From CALZKI01 sp045124055 (GTDB lineage Bacteria > Bacillota > Clostridia > Lachnospirales > Lachnospiraceae): DNA of 53,431 nucleotides. The notes under the pieces are model-generated. The model did not search any database and had not been told where the DNA came from. It worked only from the letters and a program-made list of their open reading frames with translations. Positions 24,677-33,005 of this stretch are shown piece after piece. The DNA is taken from the NCBI GenBank assembly GCA_045124055.1, contig JBGVKZ010000016.1, positions 1-53,431 of the forward strand, read 5' to 3'. The position numbers were made by a program, and so were the translations under genes. The stretch's first letter is position 1; every line of letters begins with the position of its first letter.

Positions 24677-24735
24677 TTGACAAGTTAGAGTAAACTAACT
24701 ATATTAATATTACAAACGGTTAGCGATGACTAACC
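24677..24735 (+). promoter_or_regulatory. Promoter with two identical dyad operators
   Basis: TTGACA at 24677-24682, a 17-base spacer and TATATT at 24700-24705. GTTAG-N6-CTAAC fills the spacer (24684-24699) and recurs at 24719-24734, just after the expected transcription start. This layout would block polymerase when a dimeric repressor binds. No candidate repressor gene lies next to it. Confidence 0.75.
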
Positions 24736-24801
24736 TTTCGAAAAGCAAAATCGATGCATCAAGGTGTATCGTTTGCTATCAGTGAGGAAGGAGACAATAA
24801 A

Positions 24802-25503
24802 ATGAAGGTGGTAGAATTAAAAAATGTTTCTCGTGTTTATCGCAATGGGGAACATGAACAAAGAGCATTAGATGGGGTCAATTTGGAGTTGGAAAAAGGA
24901 AAATTTATTGTAGTTTTAGGTCCAAGTGGAGCTGGAAAGAGCACACTATTAAATATGCTTGGTGGATTAGATAGTCCAACAAGTGGAACAATTCTGGTAA
25001 ATGGAAAAGACATTTCTACACTCAGTAATGACGAACTGGCTGAGTATCGTGCATCTACGGTAGGCTTCGTTTTTCAGTCCTACAATTTAATTCCCACATT
25101 AACTGTTTATGAAAATGTAGCACTTATTAAAGAAATTGCACCAAACGCACTAGATGTTATGCAAATGATAAAAGAAGTGGGACTTTTTGACCATATTCAT
25201 AATTTCCCGGTAGAGTTATCTGGTGGAGAACAGCAGAGAGTCTCGATTGCAAGAGCTATTGCAAAAAATCCGGAAATTTTACTCTGTGATGAACCAACAG
25301 GGGCCTTGGATTCAGAAACCGGAGTTTTAGTTTTAAGATTATTGCTCTCAATGGCAAAGAATTATGGAAAAACCATTATCATTGTCACGCATAATCAAAA
25401 TATCGCCAAAATGGCAGATACAATCGTAACTGTGAAAAATGGAAAAATAGAAGCTTGTATGCAGCAGGATAATCCACTATCTGTGGAAGAAGTGGAGTGG
25501 TAA
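24802..25503 (+). CDS. ABC transporter ATPase, MacB/LolD type
   Basis: 233 residues. Walker A GPSGAGKST, signature LSGGEQQRVSIARA, Walker B LLCDEPTGAL and switch HNQNIAKMA. The Q-loop region FVFQSYNLIPTLTVYENV is the usual one for FtsX-linked ATPases. I start at the ATG at 24802 with GGAAGGAG upstream; the frame stays open to 24754 but there overlaps the operator region. The permease gene follows the stop codon by one base. Expression is probably controlled by the twin dyads at 24684 and 24719. Confidence 0.9.
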   Translation: MKVVELKNVSRVYRNGEHEQRALDGVNLELEKGKFIVVLGPSGAGKSTLLNMLGGLDSPTSGTILVNGKDISTLSNDELAEYRASTVGFVFQSYNLIPTLTVYENVALIKEIAPNALDVMQMIKEVGLFDHIHNFPVELSGGEQQRVSIARAIAKNPEILLCDEPTGALDSETGVLVLRLLLSMAKNYGKTIIIVTHNQNIAKMADTIVTVKNGKIEACMQQDNPLSVEEVEW

Positions 25504-25504
25504 T

Positions 25505-27775
25505 ATGTTGGGTAAAAAATTATTGAGAACTATTTGGAAATATAAGACACAGTTTCTTTCTATGATTATTATGATAGCCATTGGTGTTGGCATATTTGTT
25601 GGATTTCATGTGGAATGGTATAGCTTGCAGGAGGATACTACAGCCTTTTTTGAAGATACAGCTTACGCAGATTACCGCATTTTTTCAGAAGAAGGATTTT
25701 CAAAAGAAGATGTAGAAATTATTTGCAATACAGAAGGTATTTTAGAAGCGGATAGATTTTTTACAATGAATGTAGGTATAAAAGATACAAAAAAAGCTTT
25801 GGAATTAAATGTGGTAGAAAATCATAAAGTGTCAAAAATGATGCTTATGGAAGGAGCAAACTATGATAAACAGACAGACGGCATCTGGCTTTCGGACAAA
25901 TTTGCGACGAAAAATGATATAAAAATTGGCGACAGCATTACCCTGACCTATCGTGATTTGGAATTAGAAAGTGAAGTGGTTGGTTTTATCAAAAGTGGTG
26001 AATATCTGGTTTGTGTGGCAGATGACAACCAGTTAATGCCGTATTATGAGATGTTTGGATACGCATATATTTCTCCAGAGGTTTTTTTTGATAAATTGGG
26101 TGTGGAATACTATCCACAAATCAATATTCTATCAGATTTAGAAAAGACAGATATGGAAAATCTGATAAAAGAGGTTTTAGGAAAAACAACCCTTGTTTTG
26201 TCAAAAGAAGAACATCTTGCTTATGCATCAGCACAAAGTGAAACTGAGGAAGGAAAGACTATGGGGACAATTCTGCCCATACTATTTTTACTCATAGCCA
26301 TTTTGACGATGGTAACGACGATGCATCGTATTACAATTAATGAAAAAACACAAATCGGTACACTTAAGGCGTTGGGATTTCAAGACAAAAGAATTATCCG
26401 TCACTATACCTCCTATGGATTTTTTATTGGAGTTGTCGGTTCACTTCTTGGAGTTTTGTTAGGCTATGGTATTGCCTCAATTATTGTAAGTCCTAGTGGC
26501 ATGATGAGTACCTACTTTGATATGCCAGACTGGAAGCTGCATATGCCTTGGTTTTGTTATGTGGTAATTGTGTTTATGATTTTATTACTCACACTGATTG
26601 GTTTTCTTTCAGTAAAGCAAATGTTAAAAGGGAATGCCATAGATTCCTTGAAGCCATATGTGCCTAAAAAAATGAAACAGACCTTTTGGGAAAAAACAAG
26701 TTTTTGGAATAGACTATCCTTTGGAACAAAATGGAATTGCCGTGATATTTTAAGACATAAAGCAAGAACCTCAATGACCCTTTTGGGTATCGTTGGCTGT
26801 ATGCTTTTACTGGTAGGCGGTCTTGGTATGAAAGATACAATGGCCGGATTTATGAAATTATTAAATGAAGATGTCAATAATTACGAAACAAAAATCAATC
26901 TGGTAGAAACCATTTCTAACGAAGATGCCATAGCTCTTGCGAAAGAGGTAGATGGTGATTTTAGTTCCAGCAGTAGCGTTAGTCTTAATGGAGAGGCTGT
27001 GACTTTGGAAATATACAACGTGACCAAAGACAAAATACGCTTTTTGAAGGAAAATAGTGGCTATGAGGAAATTTCTGATGAGGGTGCATACATCTGTATT
27101 CGTCTGGCAGAGGATATTCAGGTGGGCGATAGGATTGAATTTTCACCATATGGAAGTGATGAAACCTATTCCGTGAAGGTAGCCGGTGTTTTGCGTTCTG
27201 TTATGACAGAAAACATTGTAATGACAGATACTTATGCCCAGAAAATTGGGATTCCGTATACGATTGATTGCATTTATACTGACAAAAAAATAGAGGAAAT
27301 CGAAAATTCTCCATACATCGAAGGAAAACAATCCAAACAAAATATTATAGATTCCTACGATAGTTTTATGGATATTATGAATACTATGGTTATGGTTCTA
27401 GTTTTGGCGGCTGTTATTTTGGGAATGATTGTTTTATATAACTTAGGAAAAATGAGTTATGTTGAGCGTTACAGAGAACTTGCCACCTTAAAAGTAGTAG
27501 GCTTTAAAGACAAACACATTGGAAAATTGTTAATTGGGCAGAATGTGTGGTTGACTGTTATTGGTGTGATTTTAGGATTACCTATGGGAATAGGCGTATT
27601 GAAGATATTACTGATTACTTTAGGAGATGAGTACGAGTTAAAACTTACCGTTGGAATTTTAACCATTTCAGTGAGCATTTTGGTAACCTTTGGAGTATCT
27701 GTAATCGTTGGTTGGCTGATAGCACGTAAAAATCGCCATATTGATATGGTAGAAGCTTTAAAAGGTATTGACTAG
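25505..27775 (+). CDS. FtsX-type ABC permease with two extracytoplasmic domains
   Basis: 756 residues in the same two-module layout as the permease at 10737: helix near 15-35, outer domain to about 250, three helices, helix near 425-445, outer domain, three helices. The FtsX signatures are TQIGTLKALGFQDKRI in module one and RELATLKVVGFKDKHI in module two. The sequence between modules is basic. With the ATPase before it this forms a complete exporter or peptide-antibiotic resistance unit; the substrate is unknown. It was inserted between ispF and cysE, which in other Firmicutes are near each other. Confidence 0.87.
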   Translation: MLGKKLLRTIWKYKTQFLSMIIMIAIGVGIFVGFHVEWYSLQEDTTAFFEDTAYADYRIFSEEGFSKEDVEIICNTEGILEADRFFTMNVGIKDTKKALELNVVENHKVSKMMLMEGANYDKQTDGIWLSDKFATKNDIKIGDSITLTYRDLELESEVVGFIKSGEYLVCVADDNQLMPYYEMFGYAYISPEVFFDKLGVEYYPQINILSDLEKTDMENLIKEVLGKTTLVLSKEEHLAYASAQSETEEGKTMGTILPILFLLIAILTMVTTMHRITINEKTQIGTLKALGFQDKRIIRHYTSYGFFIGVVGSLLGVLLGYGIASIIVSPSGMMSTYFDMPDWKLHMPWFCYVVIVFMILLLTLIGFLSVKQMLKGNAIDSLKPYVPKKMKQTFWEKTSFWNRLSFGTKWNCRDILRHKARTSMTLLGIVGCMLLLVGGLGMKDTMAGFMKLLNEDVNNYETKINLVETISNEDAIALAKEVDGDFSSSSSVSLNGEAVTLEIYNVTKDKIRFLKENSGYEEISDEGAYICIRLAEDIQVGDRIEFSPYGSDETYSVKVAGVLRSVMTENIVMTDTYAQKIGIPYTIDCIYTDKKIEEIENSPYIEGKQSKQNIIDSYDSFMDIMNTMVMVLVLAAVILGMIVLYNLGKMSYVERYRELATLKVVGFKDKHIGKLLIGQNVWLTVIGVILGLPMGIGVLKILLITLGDEYELKLTVGILTISVSILVTFGVSVIVGWLIARKNRHIDMVEALKGID

Positions 27776-27789
27776 ATAGGAAACTTTAC

Positions 27790-27818
27790 TTGACAAATAA
27801 AGTAGTTTCACCTATTCT
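27790..27818 (+). promoter_or_regulatory. Promoter of the cysteine T-box leader
   Basis: TTGACA at 27790-27795, a 17-base spacer and TATTCT at 27813-27818. Imperfect dyad sequence (CTAGATAGG-AAACT with AGTTTCACCTATTCTAG) surrounds it; this may be the terminator of the transporter genes or a further operator. Confidence 0.65.
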
Positions 27819-27834
27819 AGTTCTAGATAAGAAA

Positions 27835-28110
27835 TATCAGATTATAAAAAGCGTTGACCGAAAAGAGTACATCACTTGGAGCATCTCAGAGAGAAAACGT
27901 CACTGGCTGAAAGCGTTTTTGATAGGACATTGATGGAAGTGCATTCGTGAGCTGGTCTATGGAACACATTCTGCTGATGGGCAAAATAAGTATATAGATT
28001 CGTAGGCGTTCGTTACACGCATAGAGTGGAAAACATTTGTTTTTTAAAAGAGTGGAACCGCGGAGTATATTCGTCTCTTACAGGTAGTATTTACCTGTAA
28101 GAGATTTTTT
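27835..28110 (+). promoter_or_regulatory. T-box leader, cysteine-specific
   Basis: The T-box sequence AGAGTGGAACCGCGG lies at 28049-28063, just before a terminator: TCTCTTACAGGTA (28074-28086) pairs with TACCTGTAAGAGA (28092-28104), then six T residues. Stem I features include AGAGAG near 27889 and GGCTGAAAG near 27905. The likely specifier is TGC (27940-27942, Cys) in the context GGAAG-TGC-ATTCG, on the 3' side of stem I. Uncharged tRNA-Cys would pair with it and hold the antiterminator, turning on cysE and cysS. The 108 bases after the terminator up to 28218 hold only the cysE ribosome binding site. Confidence 0.9.
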
Positions 28111-28217
28111 CATATTATAATAGAAAAAGAGTTTCACTGGGCAAAAAAAGTACCTTGTGACATTATCAAGGCATTAAAATGAAAGAGTGGACTCAGGCAA
28201 AAATATGAGGTAAAGAT

Positions 28218-28883
28218 ATGGGATTTATCAAAAATATAAAAGAAGAAATTACCATTATCAAAGAACGTGATCCAGCCATTCATTCTTCTATGGAAGTTTT
28301 TTTATATCCAAGCTTTAAAGTAATGGTTCATTACAGAATGGCACACAAATTATATCAGAAAAAGCACTATTTTCTGGCAAGATGGATTTCCCAGAGAGCA
28401 GTGAGAAAGACCGGAATAGAAATTCACCCTGGTGCAACCATAGGAAAAGGATTTTTTATTGACCACGGAAATGGTGTAATTATAGGGGAGACAACGGTTA
28501 TAGGTGATAACGTTACTTTATATCAGGGAGTTACCTTAGGCGGTACTGGAAAAGAACAGGGAAAACGTCACCCAACCATTGAAGATAATGTAATGATTAG
28601 TGCGGGGGCAAAAGTATTAGGCTCTTTCACGATTGGTGCCAACTCAAAAATTGGAGCCGGAAGTGTAGTGTTGGAGGAGGTCCCTCCAAACTCTACCGTA
28701 GTCGGTATTCCGGGACGTGTGGTAAAACGCAACAATGTAACCCTTCCAAGAGAGGATATGGACCAGGTACATTTGCCTGACCCGGTAAAAGAGGATATTT
28801 CCTTGTTGCAACAGAGTAATACCGCACTTACCAATAAACTCATAGAACTGGAAGAAGAAATCAAATTATTGAAACAAAAGTAG
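28218..28883 (+). CDS. cysE: Serine O-acetyltransferase
   Basis: 221 residues. A helical N-terminal part is followed by the left-handed beta-helix of hexapeptide transferases: IEIHPGATIGKGFFIDHGNG (with the catalytic His of DHGNG), GVTLGGTGKEQGKRHP and GAKVLGSFTIGANSKIGAG. It makes O-acetylserine from serine and acetyl-CoA, the first step of cysteine synthesis. The C-terminal part ends in a coiled-coil-like segment (LTNKLIELEEEIKLLKQK) longer than in many homologues. GAGGT lies before the ATG. It is the first gene after the Cys T-box, so it is induced when tRNA-Cys is uncharged. Confidence 0.95.
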   Translation: MGFIKNIKEEITIIKERDPAIHSSMEVFLYPSFKVMVHYRMAHKLYQKKHYFLARWISQRAVRKTGIEIHPGATIGKGFFIDHGNGVIIGETTVIGDNVTLYQGVTLGGTGKEQGKRHPTIEDNVMISAGAKVLGSFTIGANSKIGAGSVVLEEVPPNSTVVGIPGRVVKRNNVTLPREDMDQVHLPDPVKEDISLLQQSNTALTNKLIELEEEIKLLKQK

Positions 28884-28932
28884 TAGAAGGCATTTGCTTA
28901 CGCGAACGCTATCATATGGAGGAAAAACAGAT

Positions 28933-30336
28933 ATGAAACTTTACAACACATTAACAAAAAAAGTGGAAGAATTTGTGCCAAATGTACCTGGAAAAGTCAA
29001 TATGTATACTTGCGGACCTACTGTATATCATTTTGCACACATTGGAAATTTAAGAAGTTATATTATGGAAGATGTTTTGGAAAAAACACTTCGTTACGCA
29101 GACTTTGATGTAAAACGTGTTATGAATATTACTGATGTAGGACATTTGTCTTCTGACGCAGATACAGGAGAAGATAAAATGTTAAAAGGTGCAAAAAGAG
29201 AACATAAAACCGTTATGGAAATTGCAAAATTTTATACCGATGCGTTTTTCTCAGACTGTGCAAAACTCAACATCAAAACACCAGACGTAGTAGAGCCTGC
29301 AACAAATTGTATTGACAATTTTATTGAAATGATTGAAAAACTTCTTGAAAAAGGCTATGCCTATAAGGCTGGTGAAAATATTTATTTTGATACTTCAAAA
29401 TTAGACAATTATTATGTTTTTGGTAATCAAAACGAAGAAGAACTTTTAGTAGGCGTTCGTGATGATGTAACAGAAGATGAAAATAAAAGAAATAAAAACG
29501 ATTTCGTTCTCTGGTTTACTAAATCAAAATTTGAAGACCAGGCACTCAAATGGGATAGCCCATGGGGTGTTGGTTATCCGGGCTGGCATATTGAATGTTC
29601 TTGTATCAGTATGAAACATCTTGGCGAATATATGGATATTCACTGTGGTGGTGTAGATAATATGTTCCCACACCACACCAATGAAATTGCTCAAAGTGAA
29701 GCGTATCTGGGACATAAATGGTGTAATTATTGGTTCCATGTACATCACCTAAATGACCAGTCAGGAAAAATGAGTAAATCCAAAGGTGAATTTTTAACTG
29801 TTACCCTCCTGGAAGAAAAGGGTTACAATCCGCTCGCATACAGACTTTTCTGCTTACAGTCTCATTACAGAAAACCATTAGTATTTTCTTATGAAGCACT
29901 GGACCAGGCAGCAGGTACCTATATGAAACTGAAAAAACGTATTGCCGATATCAAAGAAGAAGGTAATGTAGATGAAACACAGGTAAAAGAGTGGAAAGAC
30001 AAATTTGTAGAAGCTGTTGGAAATGATGTTAATACTTCTATGGGTATCACTCTTTTATATGATGTTTTAAAAGCCGATATCAACGGCTCAACTAAGAGAG
30101 CCATTATTGGTAGCTATGATGAAGTATTAGGTCTAGATCTTTTGAAAGTAGAAGAAAAGGAAGAAACAGGTGTAGACCCAGAGTTAGAAGCATATGTACT
30201 TGCCAAAATAGAGGAAAGAAAAGCTGCGAAAAAAGAAAAGAACTTTGCTCTGGCAGATGCTATTAGAGAAGAATTGTTACAAAAAGGTATTGTGATTAAA
30301 GATACTCGCGAGGGCGTAGAATGGACGAAAGCATAA
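28933..30336 (+). CDS. cysS: Cysteinyl-tRNA synthetase
   Basis: 467 residues, the normal length. Class I signatures are present: HFAHIGNLRSYI (HIGH-like) near residue 37 and KMSKSKGE (KMSKS) near 278. The zinc ligands include Cys in YTCGPTVY, Cys in WHIECSC and HCGG. It charges tRNA-Cys. I start at the ATG at 28933, which follows TATGGAGGAAAAACAG; the longer frame from 28894 lacks a ribosome binding site. Its last 16 bases overlap mrnC. Together with cysE it is under the Cys T-box. Confidence 0.97.
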   Translation: MKLYNTLTKKVEEFVPNVPGKVNMYTCGPTVYHFAHIGNLRSYIMEDVLEKTLRYADFDVKRVMNITDVGHLSSDADTGEDKMLKGAKREHKTVMEIAKFYTDAFFSDCAKLNIKTPDVVEPATNCIDNFIEMIEKLLEKGYAYKAGENIYFDTSKLDNYYVFGNQNEEELLVGVRDDVTEDENKRNKNDFVLWFTKSKFEDQALKWDSPWGVGYPGWHIECSCISMKHLGEYMDIHCGGVDNMFPHHTNEIAQSEAYLGHKWCNYWFHVHHLNDQSGKMSKSKGEFLTVTLLEEKGYNPLAYRLFCLQSHYRKPLVFSYEALDQAAGTYMKLKKRIADIKEEGNVDETQVKEWKDKFVEAVGNDVNTSMGITLLYDVLKADINGSTKRAIIGSYDEVLGLDLLKVEEKEETGVDPELEAYVLAKIEERKAAKKEKNFALADAIREELLQKGIVIKDTREGVEWTKA

Positions 30337-30761
30337 ATTTACTGGCCAAAATTAAACAAGAGTTTGCGTGTGAAGATGTGGATATTAGGACATATTCGCC
30401 ACTTACTTTAGCCTTTTTAGGCGATTGTGTTTATGATATTATTATAAGAACCGTTGTGGTGGAACGTGGAAATCGTGCACCACAAGGTCTTCATAAGAAA
30501 AAAAGTTATTTGGTAAACGCGAAAGCTCAAAAAGAATTAGTGGAAAGTATTCAGGATTTACTCACTTTTGAAGAAGAAGATATTTATAGGAGAGGTCGCA
30601 ATGCCAAATCGTATTCCACTGCAAAAAATGCCAGTATAGGAGACTATCGTAAAGCAACCGGCTTTGAGGCACTTCTTGGATATTTGTATTTAAACGACCA
30701 GATGGATAGGGTACTTTATCTGGTAAAAGAAGGTTTAAATCGCATAGGTGCTAAGATTTAA
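30321..30761 (+). CDS. mrnC: Mini-ribonuclease III
   Basis: 146 residues. One RNase III catalytic domain without the double-stranded RNA-binding domain: LAFLGDCVYDIIIR holds the first catalytic acids, and TGFEALLGYLYLNDQMDR the second pair (Glu in FEALLGYLY). It matures the 23S rRNA ends in Firmicutes. It overlaps cysS by 16 bases, and rlmB follows, as in other Firmicutes, so ribosome maturation genes share this transcript. Confidence 0.95.
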   Translation: MDESINLLAKIKQEFACEDVDIRTYSPLTLAFLGDCVYDIIIRTVVVERGNRAPQGLHKKKSYLVNAKAQKELVESIQDLLTFEEEDIYRRGRNAKSYSTAKNASIGDYRKATGFEALLGYLYLNDQMDRVLYLVKEGLNRIGAKI

Positions 30762-30818
30762 TCGGTAAAAGAAAAATTGTTTCAAAGGAAAGTATCCCTA
30801 GGTGAAATGGAGAAAGTT

Positions 30819-31562
30819 ATGAGATATCAGGAATTTACAATAGAAGGAAAAAATGCAGTTATCGAGGCATATCGTTCCGGTAAGCCCATTGACAAAATTT
30901 TTATTTTAGATGGTGCAACGGAAGGTCCCATTATGACCATTAAAAGAGAGGCAAAAAAACACGACACAATGATAAAATTTGTGTCAAAAGAGCGTTTGGA
31001 CCAGATGAGTGAGACTGGTAAACATCAGGGTGTTATCGCCTATGCAGCAGCTTACGAATATGCCGAAGTAGAGGATATGTTAGCTCTTGCCAGAGAGAAA
31101 AATGAACCTCCATTTCTTATTATACTAGATGGAATCGAAGACCCACACAACTTGGGTGCGATTATCAGAACTGCCAATCAGGCAGGAGCCCATGGTGTAA
31201 TCATTCCGAAAAATAGAGCTGTAGGCTTAACAGCCACGGTTGCTAAAACTTCTGCGGGAGCTTTAAATTATACACCAGTAGCAAAAGTAACTAATATAGG
31301 TAAAACCATCGAAGATTTGAAAAAAGAGGGACTTTGGTTTGTGTGTGCGGATATGGGCGGTACCACAATGTATAACTTGGATTTAAAAGGACCTATTGGG
31401 CTTGTGATTGGAAATGAAGGCGATGGAGTCAGTCGATTGGTAAAGGAAAAATGTGATTTTGTAGCATCTATTCCAATGAAGGGCGATATTGATTCCTTGA
31501 ATGCTTCTGTGGCAGCAGGCGTACTTGCTTATGAAATCGTGAGACAACGTATGAGCGAATGA
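30819..31562 (+). CDS. rlmB: 23S rRNA (guanosine-2'-O)-methyltransferase RlmB (SpoU family)
   Basis: About 247 residues. An N-terminal substrate-binding domain (FTIEGKNAVIEAYRSGKPI) is followed by the SPOUT knot: LDGIEDPHNLGAIIRTA, IGLVIGNEGDGVS and IPMKGDIDSLNASVAAGVL are motifs 1, 2 and 3. It methylates the 2'-O of a conserved guanosine in the peptidyl transferase loop. I prefer the ATG at 30819, with GGAG 6 bases before it, to the upstream ATG at 30807 or the TTG at 30777. This gives the usual length. Confidence 0.93.
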   Translation: MRYQEFTIEGKNAVIEAYRSGKPIDKIFILDGATEGPIMTIKREAKKHDTMIKFVSKERLDQMSETGKHQGVIAYAAAYEYAEVEDMLALAREKNEPPFLIILDGIEDPHNLGAIIRTANQAGAHGVIIPKNRAVGLTATVAKTSAGALNYTPVAKVTNIGKTIEDLKKEGLWFVCADMGGTTMYNLDLKGPIGLVIGNEGDGVSRLVKEKCDFVASIPMKGDIDSLNASVAAGVLAYEIVRQRMSE

Positions 31563-31595
31563 ATATAGAGTCGTGGTGATAGATAGGAGATAAAA

Positions 31596-32216
31596 ATGTA
31601 CGATTATAGCACCTTTACAGATGAAGAATTGCTTCTTCGCCTACGAGATGGGGAAGAAGCTATTATGGATTACATTATGGATAAGTATAAAAATCTTGTC
31701 AGAAAACACGCAAGAAATATGTATATTTTAGGGGCAGAGGAGCAGGATTTGATTCAAGAAGGTATGATTGGCTTATTTCGAGCTATCAAAGATTACGACA
31801 GCGGACGAGATGCCAGTTTTTATACATTTGCAGACCTTTGTATCAGCCGAAAAATGTATAATGCCATTGAGGCTTCCCAAAGGGAAAAGCATACCCCTTT
31901 AAATAACTACATTTCGCTCTATACCAGTAGCACCACGGATACCAATGATGGAAAACCGATTTTAATGGATTTACTTTCTGCAGGAGAAATCAGTAATCCG
32001 GAGACTCTCTTAATTGACAGAGAAAATGTGGAGCAAATAGAGAATCTGGTAGCGAAAGAACTTAGTAGTTTTGAAAAACAGGTATTTGACCTTTATATAA
32101 CCGGTATGAAATACGGTCAAATTGCAAAAGTTTTAGGTAGAGATGAAAAGTCCACAGATAATGCCTTACAAAGAATCAAAAATAAATTAAAAAAAGTAAT
32201 ACAGAAAGAATCATAA
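31596..32216 (+). CDS. sigH: RNA polymerase sigma factor, SigH-like
   Basis: 206 residues. Region 2 includes LVRKHARNMYILGAEEQDLI and GMIGLFRAIKDYD, and region 4 includes FEKQVFDLYITGMKYGQIA with the helix-turn-helix VLGRDEKSTDNALQR. The position after mrnC and rlmB is that of sigH (sigma-30) in Firmicutes, where it controls the transition state and early sporulation; the usual small gene yacP between rlmB and sigH is absent. GGAGA precedes the ATG. A Spo0A-domain gene lies 200 bases further on. Confidence 0.9.
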   Translation: MYDYSTFTDEELLLRLRDGEEAIMDYIMDKYKNLVRKHARNMYILGAEEQDLIQEGMIGLFRAIKDYDSGRDASFYTFADLCISRKMYNAIEASQREKHTPLNNYISLYTSSTTDTNDGKPILMDLLSAGEISNPETLLIDRENVEQIENLVAKELSSFEKQVFDLYITGMKYGQIAKVLGRDEKSTDNALQRIKNKLKKVIQKES

Positions 32217-32245
32217 ATTAGATGATTTTTGATGAATTGAATTGA

Positions 32246-32274
32246 TTGACAAAGTAGGAAGGCTTTGATACAAT
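32246..32274 (+). promoter_or_regulatory. Promoter of tRNA-Thr
   Basis: TTGACA at 32246-32251, a 17-base spacer and TACAAT at 32269-32274, about 33 bases before the mature tRNA. Confidence 0.8.
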
Positions 32275-32307
32275 AAGCTTCGTGAGTGACAAAGCTTTCT
32301 CATATTT

Positions 32308-32380
32308 GCTGATATAGCACAGTCGGTAGTGCGTCGCATTGGTAGTGCGGAGGTCACGGGTTCGATTCCCGTTATCAGCT
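32308..32380 (+). tRNA. tRNA-Thr (anticodon GGT)
   Basis: A full cloverleaf: acceptor GCTGATA pairs with TATCAGC, D stem GCAC/GTGC, anticodon stem TCGCA/TGCGG around TTGGTAG with anticodon GGT (reads ACC and ACT), T stem ACGGG/CCCGT around TTCGATT. The discriminator base is T and CCA is not encoded. The gene has its own promoter and terminator. Confidence 0.97.
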
Positions 32381-32383
32381 TAA

Positions 32384-32413
32384 AAAACCCTTGATTTTTC
32401 AAGGGTTTTTTAT
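32384..32413 (+). terminator. Terminator of tRNA-Thr
   Basis: AAAACCCTTGA pairs with TCAAGGGTTTT around a T-rich loop, then a T run. The stem is symmetric enough to serve the leftward gene as well. Confidence 0.85.
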
Positions 32414-32434
32414 TTTGAAGCATATAAAATAGGT

Positions 32435-32809
32435 CTAAATTTTTTTTGAATTATATTTATTCCTATAATCCATTTCGTATTTCACATAATTATATAACAG
32501 TGCGATAAATTCCATATTGCCCGGCTTTTGGTCTACGTTGTATTCGCCAAATATAGTGCGAATCAGGTCTTTGTTTTCTGTGATACTCCAAATACGTTTA
32601 ATGACATTTCGAATGTCTTTTTCAATACACGTGCTGCTAGTTTGATGCTTTTTTGCAACATTGGCATAAAGGGTTTTTGATACGGGCGTAAAATATTTTC
32701 CATTTTCTTGAATATAACAAATGCTGGATACAATGTACTCGCAACCTTTATACGACTTGTGAACGTCAAGCTTTTGCAATATATCAAGTGTATATGCTTC
32801 GTAATTCAT
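32435..32809 (-). CDS. Stand-alone Spo0A C-terminal (DNA-binding) domain protein
   Basis: 124 residues that align over their whole length with the effector domain of Spo0A: LDILQKLDVHKSYKGCEYI, the recognition part VSKTLYANVAKKHQTSSTCI, IEKDIRNVIKRIW, and the last helix KPGNMEFIALLYNYVKYE. The receiver domain with its phosphorylated Asp is absent, so it can bind DNA without phosphorylation control. Spo0A boxes are TGNCGAA; one lies 76 bases upstream of its start. AAGGGG precedes the ATG. It could compete with or modulate true Spo0A; this is inference. It faces the sigH-tRNA cluster from the right. Confidence 0.85.
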   Translation of the reverse strand: MNYEAYTLDILQKLDVHKSYKGCEYIVSSICYIQENGKYFTPVSKTLYANVAKKHQTSSTCIEKDIRNVIKRIWSITENKDLIRTIFGEYNVDQKPGNMEFIALLYNYVKYEMDYRNKYNSKKI

Positions 32810-32884
32810 TCATTAATCCCCTTTATACAGTAAAACTCATAGTATTATGGTAAAATACCCCTCTATAAAATACAAACACATTCT

Positions 32885-32891
32885 TTCGACA
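32885..32891 (-). promoter_or_regulatory. Spo0A box upstream of the Spo0A-domain gene
   Basis: TTCGACA on the plus strand, TGTCGAA on the minus strand, is an exact match to the Spo0A box consensus TGNCGAA, facing the gene at 32809. A single match of 7 bases can occur by chance. Confidence 0.5.
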
Positions 32892-33005
32892 TTTATCGAT
32901 TATTCTCTATGGAGTTGGAAATTGCTTGTGAAAGAGCTGGAGTTGGCATATAATAATAATGTATTTCAATCGAATGTAGAAGCTTTTGTAATTTAGGAGC
33001 AATGA

